Below are positions 35,537 through 47,400 of a stretch of DNA of 64,000 nt, piece by piece. Source of the stretch: Blautia sp. (GTDB lineage: Bacteria > Bacillota > Clostridia > Lachnospirales > Lachnospiraceae). The stretch is from the NCBI GenBank assembly GCA_017475035.1, contig JAFVGK010000075.1:1-64000 (forward strand), read 5' to 3'. The first letter of the stretch is position 1. Every line of letters starts with the position of its first letter. The notes beneath the pieces are model-generated. The model did no database searches and was not told the origin of the DNA. It saw nothing but the letters and a program-made list of their open reading frames with translations. The position numbers and the translations under genes were made by a program.

Positions 35537-36610
35537 ATGTTCAGATTAGTCACATACCCAGACGCAACTCCAGGAAAGGATGACCTGGCAAACTATGTAT
35601 CCTCTCGCGCCTCAGCTACGATTGCTGCAGCTACGCAGTTTATATTTGGCATAAATTACGTCACAGGCGACCTCGATGACCAGGAGGTATTCGAGAGTAC
35701 TTACGAGATGCTGTTTTCTTCCGGATCCATCTCTACTGAGGAAAATCCGGATGGTACGGTTGAACCATTCTTCCAGGGGATCGGGGAATTCTTTTCTCAG
35801 GATGATGATGCCGCAGGAAAGGAAATAGTCGCCAGAAAGCTGCATCGGATGTCTCAGAAGCTGCTGGATCTGGAAGAGTTTTACACCTTTGATCTCTTTG
35901 AGGAATTCATCTTTTACCTGATGACAGAGATCATGAAAGCACTGTATGAGAAGGCTCCTACCAGAAGGGAAAAAGAAAACTGTTATAATAGAGCGGCACA
36001 GGATGAAGCAGAGACAGAACTTCAGGAGCGGTTTGGACTTTCCAAAACCAAAGCAAAGAAAACAGCCCGTCAGATGTACCGGGTTTTTGAGATGGGGCTT
36101 AAGGAAGGTGAGTATGAAAACGCATTCTTCTGGGATGCAGATTACAGCTTTTTCTGGGTACGAGGGTTTGTGGAAGGAATCCGTCTCATCAAAGGTGCAC
36201 CAGGTGATCAGTTGGGATATGGTTATAAACATGCCTGTGAAATCTTTTCTGATATCGGAATTAAGCCACCGCTCCGGCTCCTGGGATCAGAGGAAGCAAA
36301 TCGCCTTGTAAATGAAATGGCCCGGGACGAATTCAGGGATGAGATGGAAAAGATACTATCATCTCTGGGAGAAAAATCGGTTGTTGAACGTGTCGCAGAT
36401 CAGAATGGCGTTTCTGGAGAGGAAATCAGGGAATCGATTGAAGAGGTGATCAATAATCTCTGGATGCAGCCGGTCAACGATACGAAAGCACAGGAAGATT
36501 TAAAGAAAGCGTTTCCGGATGGAAAGCCAAGCGTGGAAGAGTTTATCAATTATATTGCTTCGATAGTCAGGAAGAATGCTGTGGATGGTGAAGATCTTCC
36601 ATTCAGCTGA
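35537..36610 (+). CDS. Hypothetical 357-aa protein, mainly helical
   Basis: No family is recognised. The protein is cytosolic and acidic. The first 120 residues carry mixed acidic loops. The middle has a basic helical stretch (KAPTRREKENCYNRAAQDEA, then RFGLSKTKAKKTARQMYRVF) and a Trp/Phe-rich patch (FFWDADYSFFWVRGFVEG). Residues 290-357 are helical with a possible HTH (VVERVADQNGVSGEEIRESI). ATG at 35537 has GAGAGG about 10 nt upstream; a GTG at 35519 is an alternative. It is the third gene of the operon. Confidence 0.65.
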   Translation: MFRLVTYPDATPGKDDLANYVSSRASATIAAATQFIFGINYVTGDLDDQEVFESTYEMLFSSGSISTEENPDGTVEPFFQGIGEFFSQDDDAAGKEIVARKLHRMSQKLLDLEEFYTFDLFEEFIFYLMTEIMKALYEKAPTRREKENCYNRAAQDEAETELQERFGLSKTKAKKTARQMYRVFEMGLKEGEYENAFFWDADYSFFWVRGFVEGIRLIKGAPGDQLGYGYKHACEIFSDIGIKPPLRLLGSEEANRLVNEMARDEFRDEMEKILSSLGEKSVVERVADQNGVSGEEIRESIEEVINNLWMQPVNDTKAQEDLKKAFPDGKPSVEEFINYIASIVRKNAVDGEDLPFS

Positions 36611-36661
36611 GAACGGAATCGTGATGAACCGGTTACTGACAGGACAAACAGTGTATAATAA

Positions 36662-36758
36662 CCTGAATCCGTGAAGTTCAAATAGGCATTTTCGGCCAAA
36701 GCCCTTATTCTATAAGGGTTTTGGCAAGAGTAATAACTCTGAACTTCACGGATTCAGG
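36662..36758. repeat. 97-bp palindromic element with nested hairpin
   Basis: A perfect 19-bp inverted repeat, CCTGAATCCGTGAAGTTCA at 36662-36680 with its complement at 36740-36758, encloses 59 bp. Within this, GCCAAAGCCCTTAT and ATAAGGGTTTTGGC form a second hairpin around TCT. There is no T-tract at the outer end. It lies between convergent genes and may be a MITE or a structured RNA. Confidence 0.7.
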
Positions 36759-36766
36759 ATTCAATT

Positions 36767-36815
36767 AAGCCCAGTGAGGTTTTTCCTGAGTCAAGGAAGA
36801 TGTCCGCTGGGCTTT
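36767..36815. terminator. Possible bidirectional terminator between convergent genes
   Basis: AAGCCCAG at 36767 and CTGGGCTT at 36807 form an 8-bp stem around a long A/G-rich loop, flanked by AATT and TTTA. The loop is long for a terminator, so the call is weak. Confidence 0.45.
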
Positions 36816-36867
36816 ACTCTGCTATTTGATACCAATCCTTCCATGTTTTCTTTCTGAACTATTTGGT

Positions 36868-38247
36868 TTATCGACGAATTCCAGAAAAGAACCAGCATAC
36901 TGCAAACAGGATTAGAATTGCTATAACAGCAACCACAATAAGTATGATTATTGGAGATTTATTCCCGGTCTGAATGCTCGCTGCCTGTGTCTGTATGATC
37001 GGTTCGGTTTCAGGTTCGGTACTTATTTCCGATGGCTTAACTTCGTTCAGGATATGAAACCCATTGATTGTGGTTTGATATCCGATTATGTCTGGTTGGC
37101 TGATTGTATACTGGACTTCTTTTCCGTCTGCATATTTCGAAAGGCCTTCAAAGGAGAATATCCATTCTGTTTTGTCACTTACGGTGATTGTGCTGACATG
37201 TATGCCATCCCCAAAGAGAGCGACCTGGACAGCTTCCGGCCTGGCTCCTGCTTCACTGCTACTGTCATCCCAGGCGATTTCACCGGATAAAATGATGGTT
37301 TCAGGCTCATGGTGCATCGTAAAGCCGCCTTCTGTATGGATAATGTCATAGCCGCTTGTCGGAATTGCATCGATCTGGTATTTGACTGGTTTGCCTGCTT
37401 TGTTCTTGGGCACATCATTGAATTCATATTGCCAGTCATTGCTCTCTGTCACGTTTACGGTATCTATGATTTCATCTTCATCTTTCAGACATATCTTTAC
37501 GTCTCGTGGGCGAATGCCGTCCTGATTGTTCTGATCGTCAAAAATAATAGTGCCGGAAATAGAAGTAAGAGCTGCCTCATGCCTATACACTGCGGAAAAG
37601 CCATCATAAGTTTTGCCGTATCCGTCATAATCAGGAACCTGGATTTTGTATTGAATCGCTCTGCCTTGGGATGCCTGCTCCAGTCCTGAAAAAGAGAAGC
37701 TGCATTCTCTCTTTGCGGGAACATCCTGCGCAGCAATTGGCTCTTCATTTGCAAGGAGTGTCACAGGAATCGTATTCGGACGCAGGCCGTCCCTGTCATT
37801 GTCATCGTCGAAAATGATGGTTCCGCATATTACTGCCGCCACGTGAGAATGGACAGCCTTGATATCACAGATCAAGACATCTGGTTGATCTCCGCTGGTT
37901 TTAGAGGTTGAAACCTCATATCCCGATATATCCTCCATGGTGACAGAGTACCTGTCTTTAGAGCCTTTTAAACCGGAAAAGGCGAAGGTGTAATAATCCG
38001 CAGCAGTAGCCTTTGCTGTTTCCAGTGCTTCACCGTCTTTCAGGAGCGTGATCTCAACGGCATAAGGCCGAAGGCCGTCATCGTCGTCCTCATCCTCCCA
38101 GGTGACAGATCCTGTTACCTCGTACTCATCGTAGAGCTGTGCGCCGTCACAGGGAATCGCCGATTCATCATCAAGAGCTGGAACTCCGGCAACAGTAACC
38201 ATTATAATCATTATCAGCCCTACTATACCCATTATTTTCTTGTTCAT
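36868..38247 (-). CDS. Cna-B repeat surface protein (459 aa)
   Basis: The signal peptide is IMGIVGLIMIIMVTVAGVPA. Four Cna-B-like domains start near residues 44, 137, 228 and 318, with motifs WEDEDDDDGLRP, FDDDNDRDGLRP, FDDQNNQDGIRP and WDDSSSEAGARP. The position that should carry the isopeptide Lys is V, I, I and I, and two domains have Phe for Trp. The C-terminus IQTGNKSPII is followed by a hydrophobic helix and GIRR, like a sorting signal without LP. It is downstream of the giant adhesin on the same strand. Start at 38247 uses AGGGGGA upstream. Confidence 0.83.
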   Translation of the reverse strand: MNKKIMGIVGLIMIIMVTVAGVPALDDESAIPCDGAQLYDEYEVTGSVTWEDEDDDDGLRPYAVEITLLKDGEALETAKATAADYYTFAFSGLKGSKDRYSVTMEDISGYEVSTSKTSGDQPDVLICDIKAVHSHVAAVICGTIIFDDDNDRDGLRPNTIPVTLLANEEPIAAQDVPAKRECSFSFSGLEQASQGRAIQYKIQVPDYDGYGKTYDGFSAVYRHEAALTSISGTIIFDDQNNQDGIRPRDVKICLKDEDEIIDTVNVTESNDWQYEFNDVPKNKAGKPVKYQIDAIPTSGYDIIHTEGGFTMHHEPETIILSGEIAWDDSSSEAGARPEAVQVALFGDGIHVSTITVSDKTEWIFSFEGLSKYADGKEVQYTISQPDIIGYQTTINGFHILNEVKPSEISTEPETEPIIQTQAASIQTGNKSPIIILIVVAVIAILILFAVCWFFSGIRR

Positions 38248-38280
38248 CTCAAAGTCCCCCTATTACAGAAATAACCAGGT

Positions 38281-38361
38281 CTTGCTTTTTAACGACAGGA
38301 TGCCTGAAATCCTGCCGAAAAAGCAAGAAATCCTCCCCTCTGTGCTGCAAAGGGGAGGATT
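38281..38361 (-). terminator. Double hairpin terminator between adhesin and 459-aa gene
   Basis: Read on the minus strand after the adhesin stop, AATCCTCCCCT and AGGGGAGGATT (38329-38361) form an 11-bp perfect stem followed by T-rich sequence. Next comes a second hairpin with outer stem CTTGCTTTTT/AAAAAGCAAG (38281-38327) and inner stem CAGGAT/ATCCTG. Confidence 0.75.
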
Positions 38362-38402
38362 TACAAGTCACTGGTAACGTTTTTGTCTGGCAAAAAGATC
38401 CG

Positions 38403-41400
38403 TTACAGCTGCTGTTTTTTGATCATGTAGAAGCTGGCAACCTCAAATGCGATGAACGCGATAAGCAGGAGCATGAATAATATCCCAACCGGTGAAGTAT
38501 CACCCGTCTGCACATCTGAATCTTTTTCGCTGCTGTTCCCCTGCCTGTTCGAGGAAGGTGTTACTGCCGCTGTCGGGTTAGGCGATCTTGTGGGGATGAT
38601 TGTCGGGATTGGTGTCAATGATGGCTGCGGCGCATAGGTGGAGACATTGTAGATGTCGGTTCCCCTTATGACGGTCGTATATCCTGTTACGGCATCCTCC
38701 CTGACTGAATAGACGATGGCTTTTCCATCATTTTCTTTGGCAAGATCTGCAAAAGTGTATTTCCAGTCATCCTTTTCAGTTACCGTGCTGCTTTTTATCT
38801 CCTTGCCGTCGGCAAATAACCTGACTGTTATGGAGGAAGGGCGGGTCTTCCCAGCGTTGTCTTTATCTATCCAGTATTTCCTTCCGCTGATCGTTACTGT
38901 TTCTTCTGCATTATGCGTATTTGTAAGGTCATAGCCGCTGATCTTTACGGAATAGCCTTCTACTGGCTCTTCAGCAATGGCGTATGTGATTTCCTTGCCA
39001 TCTGCCATTTTGGGCATGGACTTGAACGAGTATTTCCAATCCCTATCTGCATCTGTATTGGTTTTGGCAATTTCTTTCCCGTCAGCCAGGAACTTTACAG
39101 TGATGGATTTTGGACGGAGCCCAGCCGAGTTATTCTGATCATTCCAGGTCTTTCTGCCCTCGATGTCTATCGTTCCAGAGACATGTGTATTCGTTATGTC
39201 AAAACCGTTTATGGACGCTTCATATCCATCAACAGGCGATTCTGCTACAGAATAGGTAATCACCTTGCCATTCTCATACTTGGGAAGGTCGTGGAAGGAA
39301 TACTTCCAGCTTTCTTTTGCAACAGCTTTTATCCTTCGATCTTCTTTCCCGTCCTTCTTCAGGATGATTTCAACCTCTTCTGGCCTTATTCCGTCCTGGT
39401 CATTTCCGTCATCCCATTTTTTCTGGCCTTCTACAAAGACAGTTTCTGGTGCATGGGTATTCGTAATGGTGAAGCCTTTGATTGAATCCCCGCTGATCGA
39501 TGCGGTATAACCATCTGGAAAATCAACCTCAGTGACAGTATAATCAACCTTCTCACCGTTCTGGTATACAGGAAGACCATTGAAAGTGTAGGTCCATTTA
39601 TTATCTTTGGACAGTGAGATCGGTTCACCAAAAGCATTGCCGTTGGCATAAAGCTGGACAGAAACACTTTCTGGCCTGAGCCCATCCTGGTCTGCCTTGT
39701 CTTCCCAGGCTTTTGTAACGTTCACGAAGGTCGTCTCTGGTACATGACTGTTGGTGGGATCGAAACCGTCAAATGCTACGCTGTAGCCTTCCAGAGCATC
39801 CTCTGTAACGGTATATATGATTTCTTCCCCATGCAGATATTTCGGAAGGTTTTTGAAACTGTAGGCCCAGTCCGTTTCCTCAGATGCTTCTGCAGATCGG
39901 ATTTCCACGCCGTTGCCATGGAGGCGCAGTGTAATCCTGTCAGGGCGAATGCCATCTTGATTGTCTGCATCATCCCACTTCTTCGTACCAGAAATGCTGA
40001 CTGTCTCTATTCCGTGGCTGTTCGTGACGGTATACCCGTCTACGGTCGTCTCGTAGCCATTGACAGGATCTTCCGTGATAGTGTACGTAATCTCGCTTCC
40101 ATCCCTGAATTTATCCAGTTCCTCAAAGGAATACTCCCAATCTGTGTCTGCAGAGACGGTCATCGAGGAAACCTCTTCGCTATCAGCAAAAAGATGGATG
40201 GTAATGTTCGCAGGTCTGATCCCGTCATTGTTGTTTTGATCTTCCCATTTCTTCCTGCCGTGGATCGTGATCTTTTCTGGCTGGTGAATGTTTATAATAT
40301 TGTAGCCGTCCACAGCCTTTTCATATCCTTCTACAGCAGTTTCCGTAACGGAGTAGATGATCTCCTTGCCATCTTTGTATTTGTCAAGGCCGTTGAAACA
40401 ATACGCCCAGTCATCTGCTTCGGTGATGGTTCTTCTTGCGGCTTCTTTTCCATCGGCCAGAAGGACAATTTCCACTTCATCCGGGCGGATCCCGTCCTGG
40501 TTATCTCCATCTTCCCATTTCTTCCTGCCTTCAATGACAATTTTCTCTGGCTCATGGGTATTGGTGATGACGCAGCCATCGATAGATGCCTCGTAGCCAT
40601 CAACTTCCTTCTCGGCAATATGGTATTCAACCTCCATTCCGTTTCGGTACTGATCAAGCCCTTTGAATGAAAATTCCCAATTGGTGTCCGAGGAGGCCTC
40701 CGCTTCAGCAACAGGATCCCCATCCGCATACAGGATTGCCGTGATGGATTCCGGACGGATCCCATCCTGGTCATCATTGTCATCCCAGACCTTATGACCT
40801 GCTATATCTATTGTCGCTGCCTCATGATGGTTTGTGATGATATAGCCGTTGATCGCCTGAGTATATCCCTCCACAGGCACCTCAGCTACGGTATATGCAA
40901 TTGGCTGCCCGTTCTTATTTTTTGGTAAGTCGTAGAAGGAATATGACCAGAATCCCTGGAGAGTCGCTTCCGTGCGGTCCATTTCCTCTCCATCTGCATA
41001 GAGAATGATCTCCACCTCATCCGGGCGGATTCCATCCTGATTGTCGTTGTCATCCCATACCTTTTCTCCTTCGATGGTGATTATCTCTGGTTCATGTGTG
41101 TTGATGATCGTGTAACCTTTCACAGCACTGCCGGTCACGGATGCTTTGTAACCATCAGGAATCGTTGTTTCTTCCACGGAATAATGAATAAACAGCCCAT
41201 CCTTATAGACAGGAAGTTCATTAAAGGTGTAAGTCCACTTGTTCTCTTCGGATAACACGACTGGGTCGCCGCAGGGTTCAAAATCGGCATAGAGCTGGAT
41301 AACTGCGGTTTCTGGCCGGATGCCGTCCTGGTCATCGCCATCATCCCATTCTTTTACTACGCTTACGAAGGTTGTTTCTGGGGCATGGATGTTCACGAGA

Positions 41401-44400
41401 TCGTTTCCATCAAGCTCTGAGCGGTAGCCTTCTACGGCATCCTCGGTGATGATATATTGGATTTCCTTACCATCTGCATATTTGTCAAGGTCATCGAAGC
41501 TGTATTCCCAGTTATCCTTTTCGGTTACATATACATAGCCTGCTTCCTTTCCGTTCCCATGGAGCCTGACAGTCACGGATGATGGGCGGATGCCGTCCTG
41601 ATTGTTGTGATCCTCCCATTTTTTCTTTCCATCCAGGTACGTTTTTTCTGGCTCATGCGTATTGGTGATGATGAATCCGCCTTCGGCATCACCAGATACG
41701 GCAGAGGTATAGCCGTCGGGGAATGAGATCTCTTTCACGGAATAAGAAATCTCCGTGCCGGCCTCATTGACAGGAAGATGATCCCATTTATAACTCCATC
41801 TGTTTTCGGCATTCAGGGTGATTGGTTCTTTGTAGAATTTGCCGTTGGCAATGAGCTGAACCCTCACAGACTCTGGACGGACACCATCCTGATTGTCCGC
41901 GTCCTCCCAGACCTTGGTGATGTCGATGCTGGTCACCTCAGGCAGATGCGTATTTACAATATCATAGCCAACTACCTCGGCTTCATAGCCATCTACAGGT
42001 ACTTCACCAATGGAATAAATGATTTCCTTTCCATTTTCATATTTTGGAAGATTGACAAAGGTATATGTCCATCCGCTTGCGGCAGACGCTGTTTCCTGGG
42101 AGATTTCTTTCCCGTTTCCATAAAGCTTTACAGTAATGGATTCTGGCCGAATCCCGTCCTGGTCCTCTGCATCTTCCCAGGTCTTTTTGCCTGAGATCGT
42201 GAGCGTCGCAGGAAGATGGACGTTGATGATGTCGAACCCATCTATGGTTTTTTCATAGCCATCATGATCAGAGGGGGCTTCGTCAATAGAGTAGGTAATT
42301 TCTTTCCCGTTGCGGTATTTGTTCAACTGCCCGAAGGAGTATGCCCATCCGTCCTCAGCCGTAACAATCCTGGAATCTGTTTCCACACCATCCGCATAGA
42401 GAAGGATTTTTACGGATTCTGGTCTGATACCGTCCTGGTCATCTCTATCCTCCCAGATCTTGCGGCCTTCTATCGTTACCTTCTGTGGTATATGGGTGTT
42501 GGTGATGGTATAGCCGTCTACAGACGAGGTATACCCGTCAATGACTTCTTCTTCGATGGTGTAATCAATGGCAAGCCCATTTCTGTTCTTTGGAAGCCCT
42601 GTAAAGGAAAATATCCACCCGTTTTCGGCTGCAGCTTTGGTTTCTGCAATCTGTCCGCCATCCGCATAAAGAAAGATCTTCACAGCTTCTGGACGGATAC
42701 CGTCCTGGTCCCCTGCGTCATCCCAAAGCTTACGACCTTCGATATCTATGTTCTCTGTTTTGTGGTGGTTTGTGATCGCGAATCCGTCCACAGAAGTGGT
42801 ATAGCCTTCCACGGGGACCTCCCCTACGGAATAGAGGATCTCCCTGCCATCTTTATTCTTGGGAAGGTTCTGGAAGAGATAAGTCCAGAATCCCTGAAGG
42901 GTTGCTTTCGTCCTTCCAGCTTCCACGCCATCTGCATAAAGGATAACTTCTGTTTCGTCAGGGCGGATACCGTCCTGGTTATCTTTGTCGTTCCAGATCT
43001 TCCGCCCTTCCACGGTGATTTCTTCTGGATCATGTCTGTTGGTGATCGTAAAGCCTTTTTCTGTGCTGCCGCTGATGTATGATTCATATCCATCAGGGAC
43101 AGTAAGCTCCTCCACGGAATAAGTGATCGGCTTTCCACCTTTGAATGCAGGAAGTCCGTTGTAGGTATGCGACCATCTGCCTTCTTCTGTCAGGGAGACG
43201 GGATCTCCGTATGATTCGGAGTCGGCATAAAGCTGGATCTCTATGGATGCTGGTCTGATGCCGTCTTGATTATCTCCGTCATCCCATTCCTTCACAACGC
43301 TCACAAAGGTGGTTTCTGGGGAGTGTGTGTTTATGAGATCGTTTCCATCGAGCCGTACATTGTAATTTTCCACGGCACTCTCTGTGATGATATACTGGAT
43401 TTCTTTTCCGTTTTCGTATTTGTCAAGATCTTCAAAGCGATACTTCCAGCCATTTTCTTCGCTGGCTGTGGTGCTTTCGACAGCTTTGCCATTGGCATGA
43501 AGCCAGACAGTTACGAATGTTGGCCGCATACCATCCTGATTATTGTTGTCCTCCCATTTTTTGGTACCGCTCAGGGTAATCCTTTCGGGGATATGAGAAT
43601 TCGTGATGAGGTACCCGCTGTCAGCGTCTCCTGAGACGGAACAAGTGTAACCTGTGGGAATATCGATTTCTTTGATGGAGTAAACAATTGGCTTTCCATC
43701 GGAACACACAGAGAGGTTTTTCCATCTGCCCTGCCACTTATTCTCTGCGCTCAGGGTGATCGGATCCCCGTAAGGTTTGGTGTCGGCATAAAGCTGGATG
43801 TCTACGGAGACAGGTCTGATACCGTCCTGATCATTCTCGTCATTCCAGATTTTGCTGACTGTAATGTCCCTCTTGTCAGGCTGATGTACGTTTAGTATTT
43901 CAAAACCATTTATCGATGCCTTATATCCGTCCACACTGTCTTCGGTAATCGAATAGAGCACTTCCTTACCGCCTGAATATTTGGGAAGACTGGCAAAAGT
44001 ATATTTCCATCCCTCTGCGGCGGTGACTTCTTTGGAATCAATTTCTCTCTGGTCTGCATAGAGCCGTACCATAATGGAAGCTGGCCGAATGCCATCCTGG
44101 TCATTGTTGTCGTCCCAGGTTTTGCTTCCCCTGACAGCTATGATTTCGGGTGTATGGGTATTCGTGATGTCATAGCCCTCGATTTCTTTGATGTATCCTT
44201 CAACATCGTCCTCGTCCACCGTATAACGGATTTCGTGACCGCTTTTGAACTTCGGCAGCCCCTCAAAAAGATACGACCAGTTATCTTCCTGTGTGATGGC
44301 TTTTTCAGTCACGATCTCCCCGTCGGCACGAAGCCGAACGGTCACGCTTGCCGGGCGGATCCCGTCATTGTCATCTGCGTCATTCCAGATTTTTTTGCCT

Positions 44401-47400
44401 GCTATGTCAATCGAGTCGGGGATATGCGTATTGATCACGGTGTTCCGATCATAAGACACTTCATAGCCGTCTATGGGTTCCTCAGAGATTGTGTATGTGA
44501 TTTCTTTTCCGTTTTTGTAGCTGTCCACACCGATGAAAGAATATTTCCAATCATTCGCTGCAGTAGCTTTCGTACTGGCGACAAACTCTCCATTACCGAA
44601 AAGATGGAGCGTTACTTCATCTGGCCTGATGCCGTCCTGATCATCTGTGTCTTCCCAGGACTTGCTTCCGTGAATATCCCTGACATAGGTGTTGTGGGTA
44701 TTCGTGATGACGAAGCCTTTTATGGCATCACCGCTTATCGTAGATTGGTAATTTATATCCACATCCATTTCAGACACGGTGTAAATGACGTTCTTCTTAT
44801 CTAGCTTAACGGGAAGGTTATCCCAGGTATGGTTCCATCCATGGCTTTCCGCAAGGTTGACAGGATCGCCATAGGGTTTGTCGTTCGCGAGGAGCTGTAC
44901 TTTTACGCTCTTGGGACGGAGCCCGTCCTGATTGTCTTTATCTTTCCATGCTTTCGTTACGGTAACTGAGGTGGTTCCTGGGGCGTGGCTGTTCGTGATC
45001 GTGCGGCCATCTATGGTGCAGCGGTACCCTTTTACAGCATCCTCAGTTACGGTATAGGTGATGGCTCTGCCGTTTTTGTAAACGGGGACGTTTTCAAAGG
45101 AATAGATCCAGCCGTTTTTCTCAGACGCCACAGTATGGGCGACTTCAGTGCCGTCTGCATGGAGCCTGACCGTAATTTTATTCGGACGATCCCCATCCTG
45201 ATCATTATTATCTTCCCAAACCTTAACTCCGCTGATCGTGGTAGTTTCAGGTGTATGCGTATTCGTTATGTAAATTTCATCCTCGACATAATCGGATAGG
45301 GAAGCCGTATAACCTGCGGGTACATCTTCTTCCATGGCGGTATAGGATATGACGCTGCCGTTTTTATGTTTTGGTAAATCGGTCCACTTGTAAGACCACT
45401 TTGTATCTGCATCCAGGGATACAGGGGCGCCGTACTTGTTTAAGCCAGTATAGAGCTGTACCTTTACAGAAGCAGGGCGAATGCCATCCTGGTTATCCTG
45501 GTCACTCCAAAGCTTGGTGACAGAAATGCTCGTGGTTTCAGGAGTATGCCGATTGAAGAGCGATACAGAAGTTCCCTCATCGTTCTCAGATACGGCGGAC
45601 TCACTCTCATATCCCTCAACAGAGTCCTCCTCCACGCTATAGAGAATTTTGCTGCCGCGCTTATATTTTGGCAGGCCAGTAAACTGGAACATCCATGCGT
45701 CACAGCTTTCTTCCTGGCTGGCGGCATGGCTTTTATCCAGCGTCACAGTATTGATCTCCTTGCCGTCCGCAAGCAGGTGAATATCTACAGATTCAGGCCT
45801 GATGCCGTCCTGGTTGGATTCATCGATCCAGAACTTTGTGACAGATACGGAGGTTGTTTCAGGAACGTGCGTGTTGGTGAGATCATATCCATTACATGTA
45901 ACGGTATATCCTTCCACGGGCAGTTCTTCAACGGTGTAATTGATGATGCTTCCCCCGCTGTACTTTGGCCTGGTTCCGAAATCATATTCCCAATTATTGG
46001 TTTCGGAGGTTTTGACGGAATCCACCAGGATACCGTCGGCCAGAAGCTTCACTGTGATCTGGGCAGGACGTAAGCCGTCCTGGTTGTTGCTGTCATCCCA
46101 CGACTTTTTGCCTTTTATGGCAATGGTTTCTGGACTATGGGTATTCAGAAATTCATATTCAAAATTGGGGGAATAATTTCTGGCTGTTCCAGTATAGCCT
46201 TCTACGGGAAGTTCGGTAATGGTATAATCTGCGGCAGTATCGTTGTATGGTATTTCCAGCTGCGCAAGGTGATAGGTGATCTGGGTAACCTGTTTATATT
46301 TTCCATCCACAACAATAGAGGTGGAGACAGGATAAACAAAACCGTCTGCTTTCGCTTCATAGGTTCCAATAGACTCGCCCTCTTTTGCGATGGTAAAGTA
46401 TGTTTTGTCTGGACGGAGGCCATCTCTGTTGTTATCATCGTCCCAGAACTTTGTGATCCAGAAATCCTGAGGTTTGGTTTCGGGTATGGAATGGGGGGTA
46501 TTGGTGATATCAAAAATTTTCAGGTGTGTGTCTGCCCAATCTCTCTGCTGCTCATTTATGGTAGTCTCGAATCCGCTGAGCGCATCTTCACTTACACTAT
46601 ATTGGATTTCATGCCCGTCATCTGCATACATGGGATGAGGCGGGAACGCTGCCTCGATGGAATCGAACAGGTTTTCGACAGGGAGAGTCAGGCGGTCTGT
46701 TTCCTCTCCATCCGCCAGGAGCTTTACGATGATGCTGGATGGTATAAAGTCTGGCTGTGAATGCCAGCAGTCCCACGTTTTCTGGACTTTGACGGTAACA
46801 GTTTCGGGAGAATCACCTGCAGAAACAAATCCTGTGTCGAGGAAGGAAATGGCGTAGTTTTTGGCGTCGTCTGCTGAAAATGCGACCCCAGCGGACAGCT
46901 CTGAATCGGTCGGAAGGTAAATGTCATTGTCGATGACGGCAGGATCCCACCGGGAATTCCGATGTACCCTGCCGTTATCATGGTCGCTTTGAGTTATCTC
47001 TGCTCCACCAGAAACCGTCTTGCCATTGGAATTTCTGTTTGTTGGAGCAAAAGTTGCGAACTGAGCAGTTGTCTCCTTATCGCAATGGATGAAAATCTTT
47101 GCTGTTCCGCTCTGGGTAATTCCCTCAAATGAATAAACGCCATACTCATCGGTGACAGTGGATGTAAGGAGAGCATCATTCACGTAGAGATCCACTTGAA
47201 GCCCAGGCAGAGGAAGTTCTTCATCCTGGCGTTCCCCATCCGACATGTTTGCACTGCCGTCATCCCAGATGACTCCGTGAAGGCTTCTGGTGTAGGATTC
47301 CGTAACGGCCTGGCCAATAGGTTCGTGGGAATATGTCGCGACAAAGCCAGTAGATGCAGATCCTTCAATGCTATAGGTATAACCGTCAACATCAGGGAGT

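Noticed and set aside
38913-39485. Long plus-strand frames opposite the Cna-B array (also 39744-40670 and 42216-43082)
   Set aside because: They arise from the repeated codon pattern of the adhesin read antisense; the peptides repeat with the array period and have no start signals.
38650-46135. Regular repeats suggesting a CRISPR array
   Set aside because: The repeat period is about 277 bp, repeats are protein-coding and diverged, and there are no short identical repeats with unique spacers.
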